From Erythrophleum ivorense (lineage: Eukaryota > Streptophyta > Magnoliopsida > Fabales > Fabaceae): DNA of 64,000 nt. Of the stretch, positions 1 to 11,477 are shown piece by piece. The notes below the pieces were generated by a model. That model ran no database searches. It worked only from the letters and a program-made list of their open reading frames with translations, and had not been told where the DNA came from. Within the stretch, counting starts at the first letter, position 1. Every line of letters begins with the position of its first letter. The DNA is taken from contig JAIUCV010000008.1 of assembly GCA_026724425.1 (NCBI GenBank), positions 25,435,470-25,499,469 of the forward strand, written 5' to 3'. The position numbers and the translations under genes are program-made.

Positions 1-854
1 AAGGTAATCAAAGCATGATACGACATGTAGGACAAATTCAATAATTTACAATGTGAATTTACTACAAACAAAACTATATGATAATCTCATATAGCTTAAT
101 TGAGACTATGTAATAACTTATGCCATGCTAGATGAATTTGGAGCAGAAGCCCTGAACTTGATTTCACAATCATAATTCTTGAAATCACAAATAGAAGAAG
201 AGAAAATATTGTCAAAAGATTTTTTTGACAAGTTTGGGAGACTTCCATAACGGTAAAATTTTAAGGGACTCTCTCTTATCAAGGAATCTCTCAAAATTTA
301 GAATAGTCAATAAAAAATAAGTCATAGTTTTCTCAACGAAGAATATGATGATTTAGTTATTAAAAAAAATCAATCACTAACCTACGAACGTGCTAATTGC
401 ATCGTCTAGCAATCCTTAAAAATTACGAGATAATGAGGATCATTTAGAAGATATATTTTAAAATTCTAATAAATGGAATGTTATCAAATATTCAAATAAT
501 AGAATAATTATAATATTCCTTTTTTCCAATTATAATTTAAAAATATATATATTTCAGCATGTTCTTCTTTTACTGGTGTTTCTGAACAACAAGAAGGTTG
601 TGTTAAGGTTATTGTTATTGCTTGGATTTCATTAGGAAATCTATATATTTTGTTTTTATATTTCACATATTATATATTAAACTCATAAAGTATTTGAAAA
701 ATATTCACTGTTATTTAAATAATATACAGTTTTTTCCTACATTCAATTGTGCCATATTATATTGTTCTATATAGATTTTCAAGTTATTAATATAAGTAAA
801 GATAAAAAAACTTTTAAAAATTACATTCCAACAACAAATTAGTGAAGAAATTAA
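1..854. other. AT-rich intergenic DNA, nothing recognised
   Basis: No convincing reading frame, RNA gene or terminal repeat was seen in this stretch. It is AT-rich with short homopolymer runs. Confidence 0.5.
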
Positions 855-1076
855 TTACTTCACATATAATAAGGGAAATTGTGAAAATGACTTTAAATTA
901 GCAAGGGAAAATTGGTAGGGGATTTCTTGTTGAAATATTATTAGTAAGGGAATATTTCCTAATAAGTGACTCCAGATTAGAAAGAGATGGCTCCCTTCCA
1001 AGTCCCTTATTGAAGGGCTATAGTAGGGGAACAGTGAGGGAAAATTCCCTCGCTAAATTTCCAATTTCTTGTAGTG
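855..1076 (-). mobile_element. CACTA (En/Spm) transposon end fragment
   Basis: On the minus strand the segment starts CACTACAAGAAATTGG (1061-1076), which matches the canonical terminus of plant CACTA transposons. The trinucleotide TTA (1077-1079) follows outside and could be one copy of the 3-bp target duplication. Inside, GGGAAA/TTCCCT-type motifs recur (for example aagggaaat, agggaaaattccct), as expected of subterminal repeats. The opposite terminus was not found, so this is called an end fragment. Family knowledge: CACTA elements end in CACTA and carry subterminal repeats bound by their transposase. Confidence 0.55.
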
Positions 1077-1323
1077 TTATTTTAATTTTACAAACATTAA
1101 GTTCCCATTTACTTGTTAGAGGATGACTTTAAGAGGGATGTGTAATACTATAAAGTGTATGACAAGACACATAATTTGAAGGCAACAGGTCAATATATGT
1201 GTTTAAGTATTCCAAGAAATTTGTTGTAAGTGACCACATTTGATTTATGTTATTTTTGTTCTTATGGCTAATTGTGTTTGTTGTAATCACCATTGTCACT
1301 ATTTTCTTATTGCCTTTGTTCAG

Positions 1324-1608
1324 GAGAACCTTGACACTATAATGTCATAGATGTATGAGAAAGACCCTTCCATATACCATAAGATCGACCTAGATGTGTG
1401 CATGTATGCTTCAAGGAACAATAGGAAAGAATTTGTCCATGGTCTTGGTGGTGGATTGACCGTGCAACAACCCCCTTCACAATCTCATACAAGTCTTTCC
1501 TAGCTTGCAGCCCCTTCACTGCAACAAGTGGATGCACAGGAGAGCCAACAATCTAACAATTTTTTGGTGCGGAGCTTGTGCCCAATGCTATCTATAAGGC
1601 TTCCTAGG
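1324..1608 (+). pseudogene. Relic of plant En/Spm-type transposase C-terminus
   Basis: A plus-strand frame starting at GAGAACCTTGAC, broken by a TAG at 1348-1350, reads MYEKDPSIYHKIDLDV, then an NRKEFVHGLGGG segment, then a Gln-rich tail before a stop near 1608. The order MYEEDPS-D-D, then NR-V-GL, then a Q-rich end is what I recall from the C-terminal region of plant Ptta/En/Spm (Transposase_24-type) proteins. The assignment is from memory of the family, not a search. It lies between a CACTA terminus (1061-1076) and a second subterminal-repeat-like block (1.9-2.4 kb), which supports a CACTA origin. It is non-functional: an internal stop and no N-terminal part. Confidence 0.5.
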
Positions 1609-1904
1609 TTTTGAACAAAGCTTCCTGGCATAGTAGAGCACAAACCTACCAATAATTGGATCATCTGACCCACAAGTATAGGGTGATAGGGGCATAGGAG
1701 GACATGAAGATGAAGAAGAAAACTTAGATGATGATAGCTAGTAATATTTTATGAACACTATTTGGACTTATATATCGTTTTGTGTGTGTATATAAACTTT
1801 GTTAATTTCAATGTTCTATTCTAGCTAGCTATTCGTTTCTATTTTGCAGTACTATTTTATTATGGGTTAAATATGGGAATGACCAATAAATAATCATTGC
1901 AATG

Positions 1905-2385
1905 CTTTATTACAACCAGCAATAGGATAGAGAGGGATTACTGACGGAATGCCGAGGGTTTAGAGAGGAAATAATGAAGGAATACCAAAGGAATATCAAG
2001 AGGATAGTGACGGATTGGAGAGGGCTTGGTGTGGAAGTGGTGAGGATCACTTTCACAAAATCTACATTTCCTTGTTTATTTAGGGAGAAAATTTACTTTT
2101 ACTGAGTGGATGGCAAGGAAATCCTGAGGTTTTGGTAACAGAATTATCTCTCGAGAATTAGCAAGGGAAATTTGTATAATATGAAAGGATTTTAGTGAGG
2201 GCTTTGGCGAAGGGAAATCCCTAGCTATTTTCTGAGCGAGGGACAGTTTCCTCGATATTTAGTGAGCTAGAGATACTGAAAGAACTTTCTCTCGCCATTC
2301 CGTTGATCTTTTCTCCAAAATGTATTTAGTGAGAGATTGGCGAAGGATTTGCCACTTACTATTTTTAGAATTTTTTGTAAAGTAA
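1905..2385. mobile_element. CACTA-like subterminal repeat block
   Basis: This stretch is dense in short G-rich words (gagaggga, gcaagggaaat, gcgaaggga, gagcgaggga) and their complements (ctctcgcc, tttcctcg). The same words occur at 855-1060 next to a CACTA terminus. The right edge (…agaattttttgtaaag) could be a decayed CACTA terminus. Together with the transposase relic at 1.32-1.61 kb it probably belongs to one broken CACTA element. The element's true ends are not resolved. Confidence 0.4.
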
Positions 2386-2467
2386 GTCCTCTCCAATATA
2401 AAATTTGATTCATGTTAAAGGTAAAGAAAATGGTGTGGTACTTTTTCAGACCAGAAGATTGATAGTT

Positions 2468-2752
2468 TAATTACTTACTTGGACTTCGTAATGGAGAAGA
2501 CCCCACTGGAGTATTCGCCTCCACACAAGGACGGCTTTATTCCCTGCAAGCTCTAGCACGTCCAAAGTATAATCATCCAGCTGGCCATTTTAGTACTGTA
2601 CTATTGCAGGCACAAGTTGCAGGTAAAAGATGGAACAATAACAAAACCATTTTTTCAATAGCAAGGAAAGATGAAGAGGAAATAAACCAGGTTTCATCTG
2701 ATATTTATATTTTAGACTTTAGAGTTCCTCCTCCTTTTTATCAGACAGGATA
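2468..2752 (+). other. Unassigned open frame without ATG (possible exon)
   Basis: One plus-strand frame stays open for about 94 codons from just after a TAG near 2464 to a TAA at about 2750. It contains protein-like stretches such as NGEDPTGVFASTQGRLYSL and KYNHPAGHFSTVLLQAQVAG, then a consensus-like splice donor (GCAG/GTAAAAG, about 2623). There is no in-frame ATG, and no strong acceptor was identified. I do not recognise the peptide. It could be an exon of an unseen gene, a relic, or chance. Confidence 0.2.
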
Positions 2753-2856
2753 ATTTACAGATAAGAGTCTGTGCTGGCACTAACAAGGCAAATAGCTAGT
2801 AAACTCCATAAGGTTGTAATAAAAGCAGATTAATTATGACAAATTATGAAAGCATT

Positions 2857-3003
2857 TTAGAGTGACATGAAATTGGCAGGGATCTTGATATCTAAGCTTT
2901 TGAAATAATATCTGAAAAGATGCATATCCTGCACATTTTTTCTCAGGAGAAGGCAGAGAGTAGCAGACAATTGATCATGAAGTACAACATCATCAACATT
3001 CAA
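2857..3003 (-). CDS. Possible alternative terminal exon of the unknown minus-strand gene
   Basis: A minus-strand frame runs from a splice acceptor (pyrimidine-rich tract, then CCATTGTAG, exon starting at 3003) to a TAA at 2857-2859. It gives 48 codons, beginning LNVDDVVLHDQLSATLCLLL and ending IPANFMSL. It is in phase 0 and would join in frame to the exon ending at 3853. It competes with a shorter 3' exon at 3746-3793. No family was recognised. Which 3' end is used, if either, cannot be decided from sequence alone. Confidence 0.3.
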   Translation of the reverse strand: MNVDDVVLHDQLSATLCLLLRKNVQDMHLFRYYFKSLDIKIPANFMSL

Positions 3004-3745
3004 CTACAATGGATTTTAATGCTTATAAAATATTAAAAAGAAAAAAAAAATCTGAGATAACAGTAAATTTCCATATGATGAAAAATCTATCTTGGCCCCT
3101 GGCATCTAGGTGGGTTTTAATTTGGTTCTCCACAAATTATTTCTTTCAATTTAATCCATCTATCATTAAAATACTTACAATATCTCCATGAGTTAATGCC
3201 AATTCTAACTGTCTATAGACTTAAACCCCGTCTAATATGTGAGTTAACAGTGCATGCAAAGTAACGTTCAAGTTAGCAAAATTAGTAGGTTGGCATTAAA
3301 TTTGGATGAAGACGGAATGGAAGGATAACCTTAAAAGCATTTTTATGATTGAGGTACTAGATTTTTTTTTTTTTTAAAGAACTTGTCTATAAAGCACTAG
3401 CTACATTGAAAATCTACTTATCTATCGGGAACTAAAAATATTACATTTCTAATTTTTCATTAGAAAAATGTCAGTTAATCCGAGATAAAATCTAAATACA
3501 CCAAAACTAATTTAAGAACGTATGTCGTCCTTAAAATGACTCAGAAAAGAGACTTAATTTCAGACAAAGTTTGAAGACACTACCTGACTAACTATTAAAA
3601 AAAAAAAAGCATATACATAAATATGCGTGCTAGACAATTGATGTGTTTTTGAGAATACGCTGATTGTCAGAAACCCTTAGAATGGATAGCTGGAAACCAT
3701 GATCAGATGAAAGAAAATCTATACTTCAACATTGACGTAATCTAC

Positions 3746-4418
3746 TTATATATGCTTCTTTTCCTCAATAATATCAGCTTCCAACGACACCCTCTAGTAA
3801 GTTTGAAAAATTTCTAATGAATAGTATCAATAAAGGCGCCATAGAATCTTACCCACCAATGCTTACTTGAGCAATGAAGTCCATGAAGGAAACCCTTTAA
3901 AGCAGCCAATCTTACTAATTTGAAGAAAGCAATGAAATACGGGGTCGTCGCTTCGACTGTGTAGATCCAAGATCCCTTTTGGAAGATACAATTTTTTTCT
4001 TTAAAATCATTTATTGCTGATGCAGCATCATCAAGATTCTCAACTCCAAAACACTTCCAGGATTGAATCGAAGGTATTGCTATGAAAAGGTCAATCTCCT
4101 GGGAGGTTGGCTGTTTTCACCCTTGAATAACTATATTTTCCTTGAGATTATTATTTGTAAAATAAAATAATATGTATTTCAAGGCAAAAATAAGAATCCA
4201 AAAGTGAAAACGGTCAAACTAAGGGTGAGCTTTCCACATAATACCCTTGAATCAAACACCTCCTGAAGCTACATATGGATTATGTGTGAATCTTGAAGGT
4301 GCTGCACCTGCAAACAATGATCAAGATCAATCTCACAAAACTTCCCAGAAATTGCAATTGGCAGCAATAATAATACGCTTTTATGAGCCATCGGATTTCT
4401 CGTCCAAAGAATGAGATC
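3746..4418 (-). CDS. Multi-exon gene of unknown function (partial model)
   Basis: Three minus-strand exons fit together in phase 0. Exon 4418-4308 (37 codons, DLILWTRNPMAHKSVLLLLP…DHCLQ) is entered from ATCTCAG and left at CAG/GTGCAG. Exon 4110-3853 (86 codons, PTSQEIDLFIAIPSIQSWKC…HGLHCSSKHWW) is entered from GAAAACAG and left at TGG/GTAAGA. Exon 3793-3746 (RVSLEADIIEEKKHI, then TAA) is entered from CTTACTAG; its intron is only about 59 bp, which is short for a plant. Splice-bounded open frames in such AT-rich DNA argue for a real or recently lost gene. The 5' exon(s) between 4419 and 4886 are uncertain. No domain or family was recognised. A TATA box and CT-rich leader lie upstream at about 5.14 kb. 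Alternatives are a pseudogene, or a different 3' exon at 2857-3003. Confidence 0.45.
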
Positions 4419-4883
4419 CTGAGATAGAAGTATATACGTGGAAGGTGCTTCTAAGGCATATATAGCAAGCTAAAAGGGACAAAACCTATGTTGCAAAATA
4501 ATATAAAGGAATCATAGCAGAATATACGGGTTCAACAGGCTGTTAAATTAAAAAAAAAGAGCCATTAATTGAAGCAAGGAAGTGATGGCCATAAGCAAAT
4601 AAAAAATTTGTATAAACTATAGAAAGATAAAGAATCTAAGAAGCAAACAAAACTACACCAAAACTAAAACTTCAACCAACTCTCTTTAATTTGCTGATTC
4701 ACGAACTTCGTGTTTCTGGGTATGATGAATTTCAGGTGGCAAACTCGTTTACCCCGTACAAAATAAATAAATAGAAAATAAAAAGGTACAGAAGATTAGG
4801 TGTGTACCTGTCATTAAGAAAAACAAAACAAAACAAAACAAAAACTTTTGTTGTTTTGATGATAAAAAACTGTTCAAATTGTC

Positions 4884-5108
4884 CATAGAACCCTATCTAC
4901 TATGGGTGATTGGGGGTTTCAGCGAGAAAGACAAGAAAGATTCAATCAAAATAGAATAGAAGAAGAAGAAGGAGGAGGAGGAGGAGGAGGAGGAGGAGAA
5001 GAAGCTAGGTTCAAAGAAGGCAGTAAATTAAGAAATGGAAGAAACTGATGGAGAGGATAGCAACAGCTGGTCAAGATCTGGACAGAAAGAGTGAGGCAGC
5101 AAGAAGGG
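4884..5108 (-). other. Probable CT-rich 5' leader and first ATG of the unknown gene
   Basis: Read on the minus strand this is a pyrimidine-rich leader with CTT/CTC repeats ending at an ATG (4886-4884, context GGTTCTATGGAC). The ATG opens a frame reading MDNLNSFLSSKQQKFLF and then a hydrophobic run. A possible donor (GACAG/GTACAC) follows about 80 bp in. CT-rich leaders just downstream of a TATA box are typical of plant genes. The link to the exons at 3.75-4.42 kb is inferred from strand and spacing. Confidence 0.35.
4958..5004 (+). repeat. (GAA)n(GGA)n microsatellite
   Basis: AGAAGAAGAA is followed by about nine GGA/GAG units and then GAAGAAG. It lies inside the presumed leader of the minus-strand gene, where it reads as CTC/CTT. 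Confidence 0.9.
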
Positions 5109-5134
5109 TAGGTCAAAAAGAATATGCTAGAGGT

Positions 5135-5146
5135 GGTTTATATATA
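5135..5146 (-). promoter_or_regulatory. Putative TATA box for the minus-strand gene
   Basis: The reverse complement reads TATATATAAACC, a good plant TATA box. It sits about 30 bp upstream of where the CT-rich leader would start and about 250 bp upstream of the first ATG (4886). This is inference from motif and spacing only. Confidence 0.4.
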
Positions 5147-5415
5147 CATATAATCTTAAGGAGTCCTCAATACTCATACATAGACAGACATACAACTTTA
5201 TCTCTCTGCATAGAGAAGACGAATGACTTTTTTTCTTTTTATCCTTTTAAAAAAACTTATCATGCTATTCTTTTCAAATATCTGCCCACGTGAAAAATGT
5301 ACGGAGAACATTAATAAAAACAAAATAAACAAGTAGGGGAAAGCAAAAAGAAACAAACTTCAAAGAGAAAATAGAGAGTTTCTTAACTAATTTTTTTCAA
5401 TTTAATTAACTTTTG

Positions 5416-5797
5416 AAAAATTGCATATATATATATATATAACCAACAACATATAATTAATTATAATTGTGATACTCAAACTTTAAAATATAGCACTTTA
5501 CTCCTTAAACTGTCATAACATTACTTTTGTCACCTTAAATTAATACAAGAAGTGAAAATGTCATACATAAGTTAAAATTAATGTCCAAAAATGACATGAT
5601 TTTGAGAAAAAAAAATATAAGTTAGAGATCGTGCAAGGGGAAAAAATATTAAGATGATAGAGATATGAGGTATGGTTTTTATATGATAATTTTAACTCGT
5701 ATATGTAATATATTGTTTTTGGTGATTGTTATATTTTAAAGTTTTAAGTACAAAAATTATAATTAGGCCATAATTCAAAGGATTATATGTAATTTTT
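5416..5797. mobile_element. MITE, copy 1 of a family also seen at 11.25 kb
   Basis: The left end AAAAATTGCATATA is mirrored by the right end TATATGTAATTTTT. Deeper inside, the left arm (ttaattataattgtgatactc, then aaactttaaaatat) pairs with the right arm (atattttaaagttttaagtac, then ataattaggccata). A copy with the same arms lies at 11250-11477. There is no coding capacity. An (AT)n run at about 5425-5442 interrupts the left arm. Confidence 0.6.
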
Positions 5798-5859
5798 TTT
5801 CATAATTTTTTATTCTTCTATTTTTATAATAATTTATTTAACAAATTTATTAGTACATA

Positions 5860-7783
5860 AATTATAGAGAATGAAAAAAGAAGATAAAAGATATTATTTA
5901 TTATTGTAGATTAGGGATTATAGTAAATACAAAAAATAATATTTTATTTGGATTACGAACTAATATTTAAATTATTTTATTTTATTATATATTCTTAGTT
6001 ATCATTTTTGTTAGACTTTAATAATTATTTTTTATAAGGATTAGGCAATTATTTTTCACTAGGATTAAAATTTAATATTATTTTTTAACTTTTAAAGCTA
6101 TTAAGAGTTATCTTATAGATTCTGTATAAAGTCTTTAGCAATTATATTAGAATAAAGGGAGAATTAGAGTTAAGGACCCAAAATTAAAAATATTTATTTT
6201 GAAAGACTTATTACCATTGCTTTAAGATAGATTACTACTGACTTTAAATATAATCTCCTAAACTTAATAGTAACAAGTCCTTTAGAATAAATATTTTTAA
6301 TTTTGGATCTTTAACTCTAATTCTTCCTAAAATAAATCTAGTCTTGATTAATAATAATGTATTTTTAGAATATCCATATATCTTTCCTTTCTTTTTTCTC
6401 CTCTTTTCCTGTGTTCTTGTTACTGTCCTATGTCAATTTAGTATTAGAGCAAGGTTCTCATTATTCCATTCCTATTTACGTTGCTTGAGAGTTGTCAGAA
6501 TCGCCCAAAACTTGTTAGAAATTAAAACATGCTTTTGTCCAAGCTAGATCTCACATCTCACACCTTTGGCTTCCAAATCAAGCAAGCAACCACTTCATCT
6601 AAAGCATATCATCAAAATCAGCCCATCCTTAGAGATCCATCACTTGAAAACTCTGGCACACACCAAAGAAGCTCCTTACAGATGTGCCTCACATGCTAGA
6701 TGCTCCAAACTTGGTTTTTCCTAGTTATTTTTCATTGTATTTTTAGCCCTTTCAACCTCACATTGCATAATTCATCATTTGGGAGTATTATAAGACTAAT
6801 AGCACTAATTTTGGCTTTCTAAATTATTATGGTAGGACCTATCATAAAACAAAATACCCAAAATATCTAATGTAGTTTGAAAATTTTCTACAATAATGTG
6901 GACCATCATTTTAAAAACCTTAAGAGCGTTATTAATTAACTTTGGCACAAGTTACTAGCAAAAACTTAGAACTAAAGGTGGAAAAAGAATGTCTTCAAGA
7001 GCCCAAAATATTAAAGAAAGCTATTTCAATTGAGTTTAATGTTATCATTGTGAAACCTCGTGATTACCCATCAAACATTGATGATGATAGTTACATTATA
7101 AGATTTGAAGAACAGTTAGAAGTAAATTTGGAATATAAATGCATTGATTATAATTACTAATTTGAAGTTCAACCACAAGTTATAGAATATTATGTTCATG
7201 TTTAATTGACTTAACTATTTTGCCCAATCAAGTTTGCCATTCTAGATGTATTGGTAAATCCGAAGTTGTCTTGATTATCATATCTTAAAATAGTAGCATT
7301 TGTCCTACCTAAAACTCTAAAACGGATTATTTCAATGCTTCTCCACTTCAAAATTTAAAGTTGAATTTTCTCCAACTAAAGAGGAATAATAGAACATGGG
7401 AAAATAATAAGAAATATATTATTAATTATTTGTAAATTGGGGATTGAAGATAATATAAAAAATAATATTTTATAAAGATTAGGAACTAATATTCAAATTG
7501 TTTTATTTTATTAATTACCCTTAGTTATCTTTTTTGTAAGGCTTTAAAATGATCTTTTATTATGATTAGATAATTATCTTTTCCTAGAAATATGATTTAA
7601 TATTATTTTTTATTTTTAAAACTATTGTAAGTTATCTTATACCCTTTATATAAAGCCCTTAACAATTGTATTAAGATGAACCTAACCTTAATTAATAATA
7701 AAGTATTTTCAAAATATCTCCATCTCCCTCATTTCTTTTCTCTCTCCCCCCTTTTCCTATATTCTTGCTACTGTCCTTTATCA
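5860..7783 (+). mobile_element. Decayed Copia-type LTR retrotransposon, both LTRs present
   Basis: Two direct repeats of about 400 bp, 5860-6438 (inflated by a MITE) and 7393-7783, share the same order of words: taatattattttttatttt, agttatcttat, ataaag-ccttaacaattgtatta, gattaataataa-gtatttt, cttttcctatattcttgctactgtcc. Immediately after the left copy comes TTAGTATTAGAGCAAGGTTCTC-like sequence (6437-6458), a mutated tRNA-Met primer binding site of Copia type. The last bases before the right copy (aaagaggaataa) could be the polypurine tract. The 0.95-kb internal region carries no recognisable gag or pol. One 72-codon frame (6942-7160) is unrecognised. This is a non-autonomous or deleted element. 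Confidence 0.6.
6157..6327. mobile_element. MULE-type MITE (family M1, copy 1) inside the Copia LTR
   Basis: Inverted arms of about 60 bp: left gggagaattagagttaagga… against right …tctttaactctaattcttcc. The flanks are 9-bp near-repeats, TAGAATAAA (6148-6156) and TAAAATAAA (6328-6336), with 8 of 9 matching. Long terminal inverted repeats with a 9-bp duplication point to Mutator-like origin. The right Copia LTR lacks this insert, so it arrived after the Copia element. Confidence 0.7.
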
Positions 7784-10700
7784 CTAAAATTTTTATTTTA
7801 TAATAATTTGGATAAACATGCTAATGGAAAGTTAAAGGGTTCTCTTAATAGTAGATATTACAATTATACTTTCCAAGTATCTTCTTTTTACCCTTTTAGA
7901 AACAAGGTTGAAACAATAGATTATGCAACTTAAATTTTAACTTTGTTTGTATCAGACGTGGCTAACAGTTGACTGAAGTATTATGTTTTAACCATGCATA
8001 TTCACTACTAACAAGAGTGCAAAAGTCATTTTCCATATAACTATGAAAACAATTAAATTAGAAATCAAAATGCAGAAACTAATAATTATGGTACCAATAT
8101 CATGTTTTAAAAATCGAATCAAATCTTACCTTTTTTTTTTATTCAAATGATATGTTGACTGAAAATTTTCATGAGCTATTCATTACTTGCTGGGAATTTT
8201 TTCTTGAAACATTTTGGTCTTCTCAATTTATGTTGGTAATATCTTACATATGCTGTTTTCCTTTTGAATCATCTGGATACTTTTCATGATGAGTTTCATC
8301 TTTTGTAAACACAGTACTTTACCATTTTCCGATTGGTTCAAACAATATCAGTGAAATTGAATAACGTTACAACTATGAGAAACTAATATGTGTGTGTGTC
8401 TGTGTAGAAATCAGTAGGGATTAATTGATATTAGCTAGTGTCAATCAGGATTAGTTTTACACGCCTTTATAGAATGAATTTTCTACAAAATTCATTGTTA
8501 GACTTAAAATTTTAATTATAAAGAGAATGCTTACAAATTTTACATTAATTCAATGTTATTTAGTACGTTATCAATATATATATGTATACGTATATCACAA
8601 AATTAGTGACAATACATATTTCAAATATAAGGAGATTATTACCTGATTAATTGTTACCTATTTTTCTTAAAATTTGGTTTACAAGATGAACATGATTATT
8701 AATTACTTCTAATTAAACAGTTAAATCAATAAAAATCACTTTTCATAATTAAATATTGAAACATACGAGTGCGTTAATTCTTATATCAGTATCAATTGAT
8801 CACTCTTACGTAGGAACTATTTTAATATTTCATGCCAAATTTTATAAAAAAACTTAATAACTATAAATATGCAATCAAATAATTAATAGTTTCTTATTTT
8901 TAAAATATATAATGTACATTAATTTTTAGGTGCATTGATGGGGCTTAAATTAACCTTAGATTAATATATATCAGATTTTTTTAAAGATGATTTTTATTAT
9001 TAAAGATTTAATTCAACTGTGAAGTTTATAAAAAATTTATCCTACAGAAAAATTCAATAGTGTAGGATTAATTTTTATTGATACGTCTCAATTGACCCCT
9101 TCTCATGCCAGTATACCTTCTAAATCTATTTTATAGATAATATTCAATTAGAAAATCTTAAATAACAATGAAAAATTCAAGCATGGTTTTAAGCTCTTAA
9201 AGAAAAATGGTTAACAATTTAGACTTAACAATGTGAATGTGAGGGGATGAGTATCATACCCTCGAATAACCCAGACCCATAAAAATTATATTGTTAAAGA
9301 ATGTCTAAACTTATACACAAATTCATATATTCAACTCTCTCTCTCTGTCTATATATATATACTCAAGCGAATAAATTATGCATTCTAAATTATTATTTGC
9401 TTGTAAAATTAATAAGTAAAGCCTAAGTGCATTCTAATTACTAGTGGCTTGACATGCATTAAAGTGCATGTCAACTATTATTTAAATTTTTAAATAATTT
9501 TTTTATAAATTATTAAATTGCATGTCATTTTTATATCCTAGAAGTGATAAAAAGAAATAATGGGAAGTTAAATATATATAACTTCCGAAATTTCTACGTT
9601 GCTTTAAATTTTCACTCTCTTACATCAAAATCTTTGTTTATCTTTTGTATTGATTAAGAAGGATTATATTTAAACTAAAATTCTTTAGATATTTGTTACC
9701 AAGTTTTTTTTATAAACATATAACAATTTAAAAAAAAATTCATGGATATAGTGGTGCAACTATAATATATATATATATGTATATACATTTAATATATTTT
9801 TATTGAAGATTTAAATAACAAATACTTTAAACTGCACGTAAATTTTGTTAGTGAAACCAAAAGAATCAAACAAACCAAAGGAAACATGGATCTCAAAACA
9901 TTACTATACCTAATTATGATACAGTCACTACCCGTATATATTATGTCTTTTCCCTACGCAGTCACTAACATCCTAGCATCATCTTTATTGCCTTATTTTT
10001 TATATTATCCGTAGCCCTTATAATTTTTATCTTCTTTTGTAAAATAACTGTTACAGTGTTACTATTCTTGTCGTTTTTATGGTTGCTGTCCTTTTACAAT
10101 ACAGCAATCATGTTATCTTTATCCAGATATTGCCATCCTTATTGCAGCAAATCATTGGAAATCCTCATTTTTCAAGCGAACGCTTTCAAACAACAAAAAT
10201 CTAAAAAAGTAAAAGTTGGAATATTTTGTGTACTAACAAATCTTAATAGATTGATGACTTATTTAAAATTAGTTTAAGATTCCCTTTATTTTGTGTGTTT
10301 AACTGGTGGTGTCAGCACATTTCTCAGGAATTTTGTCTTCTTGTGATGAATAATTAGATATTATAAAAAAAAAAAATCTTCTTGTGTGATTTTAAGAAAT
10401 TCACCTATAACAATCAAAATGATTGAATAGAACGCACATGTACAAAAATTACATGTAAAAATTATCAAAAACTTGCATGTAAAGTACTTGCCTCCATTCA
10501 TTAAATAAAAATAAATTAGCTTTATTTAATTTAGTAAGATTTTAGAAATAAGTAGAAGAGTAAAATTTCCTAACGAGAGTTTATTATCGTTTGAAATGAA
10601 AGTTATGCTTGCCTATTTTGAAAAACTAAATCAAGAGAATGATCTAAACGTTGAGCCTACTAAAATCCACTCAAAAATTAAAGAAAAAGAAAAGAAATTT

Positions 10701-11249
10701 GCCCCCACTTTATTATAGCCAAAGCAAGTAACTATATTTTTGTTTAAGAGAAAGGTGGCGCATTAATTAGTTAGAAAATTTAATAATTTTTGGCCAGCGT
10801 CTAATAATTAAATTAAAATTTTATAATATTATTTTTTATAACCCATATATAATCACATTTAATTTTTAAAAGGCTATATTTAAGTAAAAAGTTGTAAATA
10901 AATTAAATTTATCATAACTTTTATTCAATCTTGCAAGATATTTATCCAAACACAAAGAGCGGCCTAAGATTCTCAATTTTTGTTATTACATGAGACAATA
11001 ATTAATTAAGCAGAATTAGTCATTTCCTTTCAATATTAACATGGATTAGTTTTCTAGAAATATATCATTCATATCTTCAATCTACACAATATATGATTAT
11101 CGAACTTCAGCATAAATTTGGTAAATTCGCTTCTTGTTACCCTAATGGTCCAGTTGTCTTCTAGAAATATAGTAACACAATAACTCTTGGCAGCCCCTAT
11201 ATTATAACACCCAAAATTGCAGTTGTTTTCAAACAAGTTTTATTCAGGG
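7784..11249. other. AT-rich intergenic DNA, no gene recognised
   Basis: Only short chance frames and low-complexity tracts are present (for example CT/TA runs near 9337-9361 and an AT run near 9766-9783). The frames at 7676-7933 and 10056-10277 have no recognisable motif. Confidence 0.5.
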
Positions 11250-11477
11250 AAAGTTGCATATAATCCTCTAATTATGACCTAATTATAATTTTAATATATA
11301 AATTATAAAATGAAATATTTTATTTTCTTAAATTTTTTTTGAAAAATAAAAATGTTACATATCACTTAAAATTAATGTTTAAATATTATAATAATTATTA
11401 CATGATAACTTTTGTCTTAAAATTTATTTATTAAAATTGTAATTATATTATAATTTAGGAAGGTATCATATGAAAAT
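11250..11477. mobile_element. MITE, copy 2 of the 5.4-kb family
   Basis: The left arm (agttgcatataatcctctaa, then ttatgacctaattataatttt) matches the inverted right arm of the 5416-5797 copy (…ataattaggccataattcaa, then aggattatatg). The right arm (attgtaattatattataattt, then aggaaggtatcatatg) is its partial complement. No gene content. Confidence 0.55.

Noticed and set aside
2484..2606. Minus-strand peptide containing VLELAGN, reminiscent of histone H2A
   Set aside because: Only one short word matches, an in-frame stop lies directly upstream, and the plus frame is open over the same interval.
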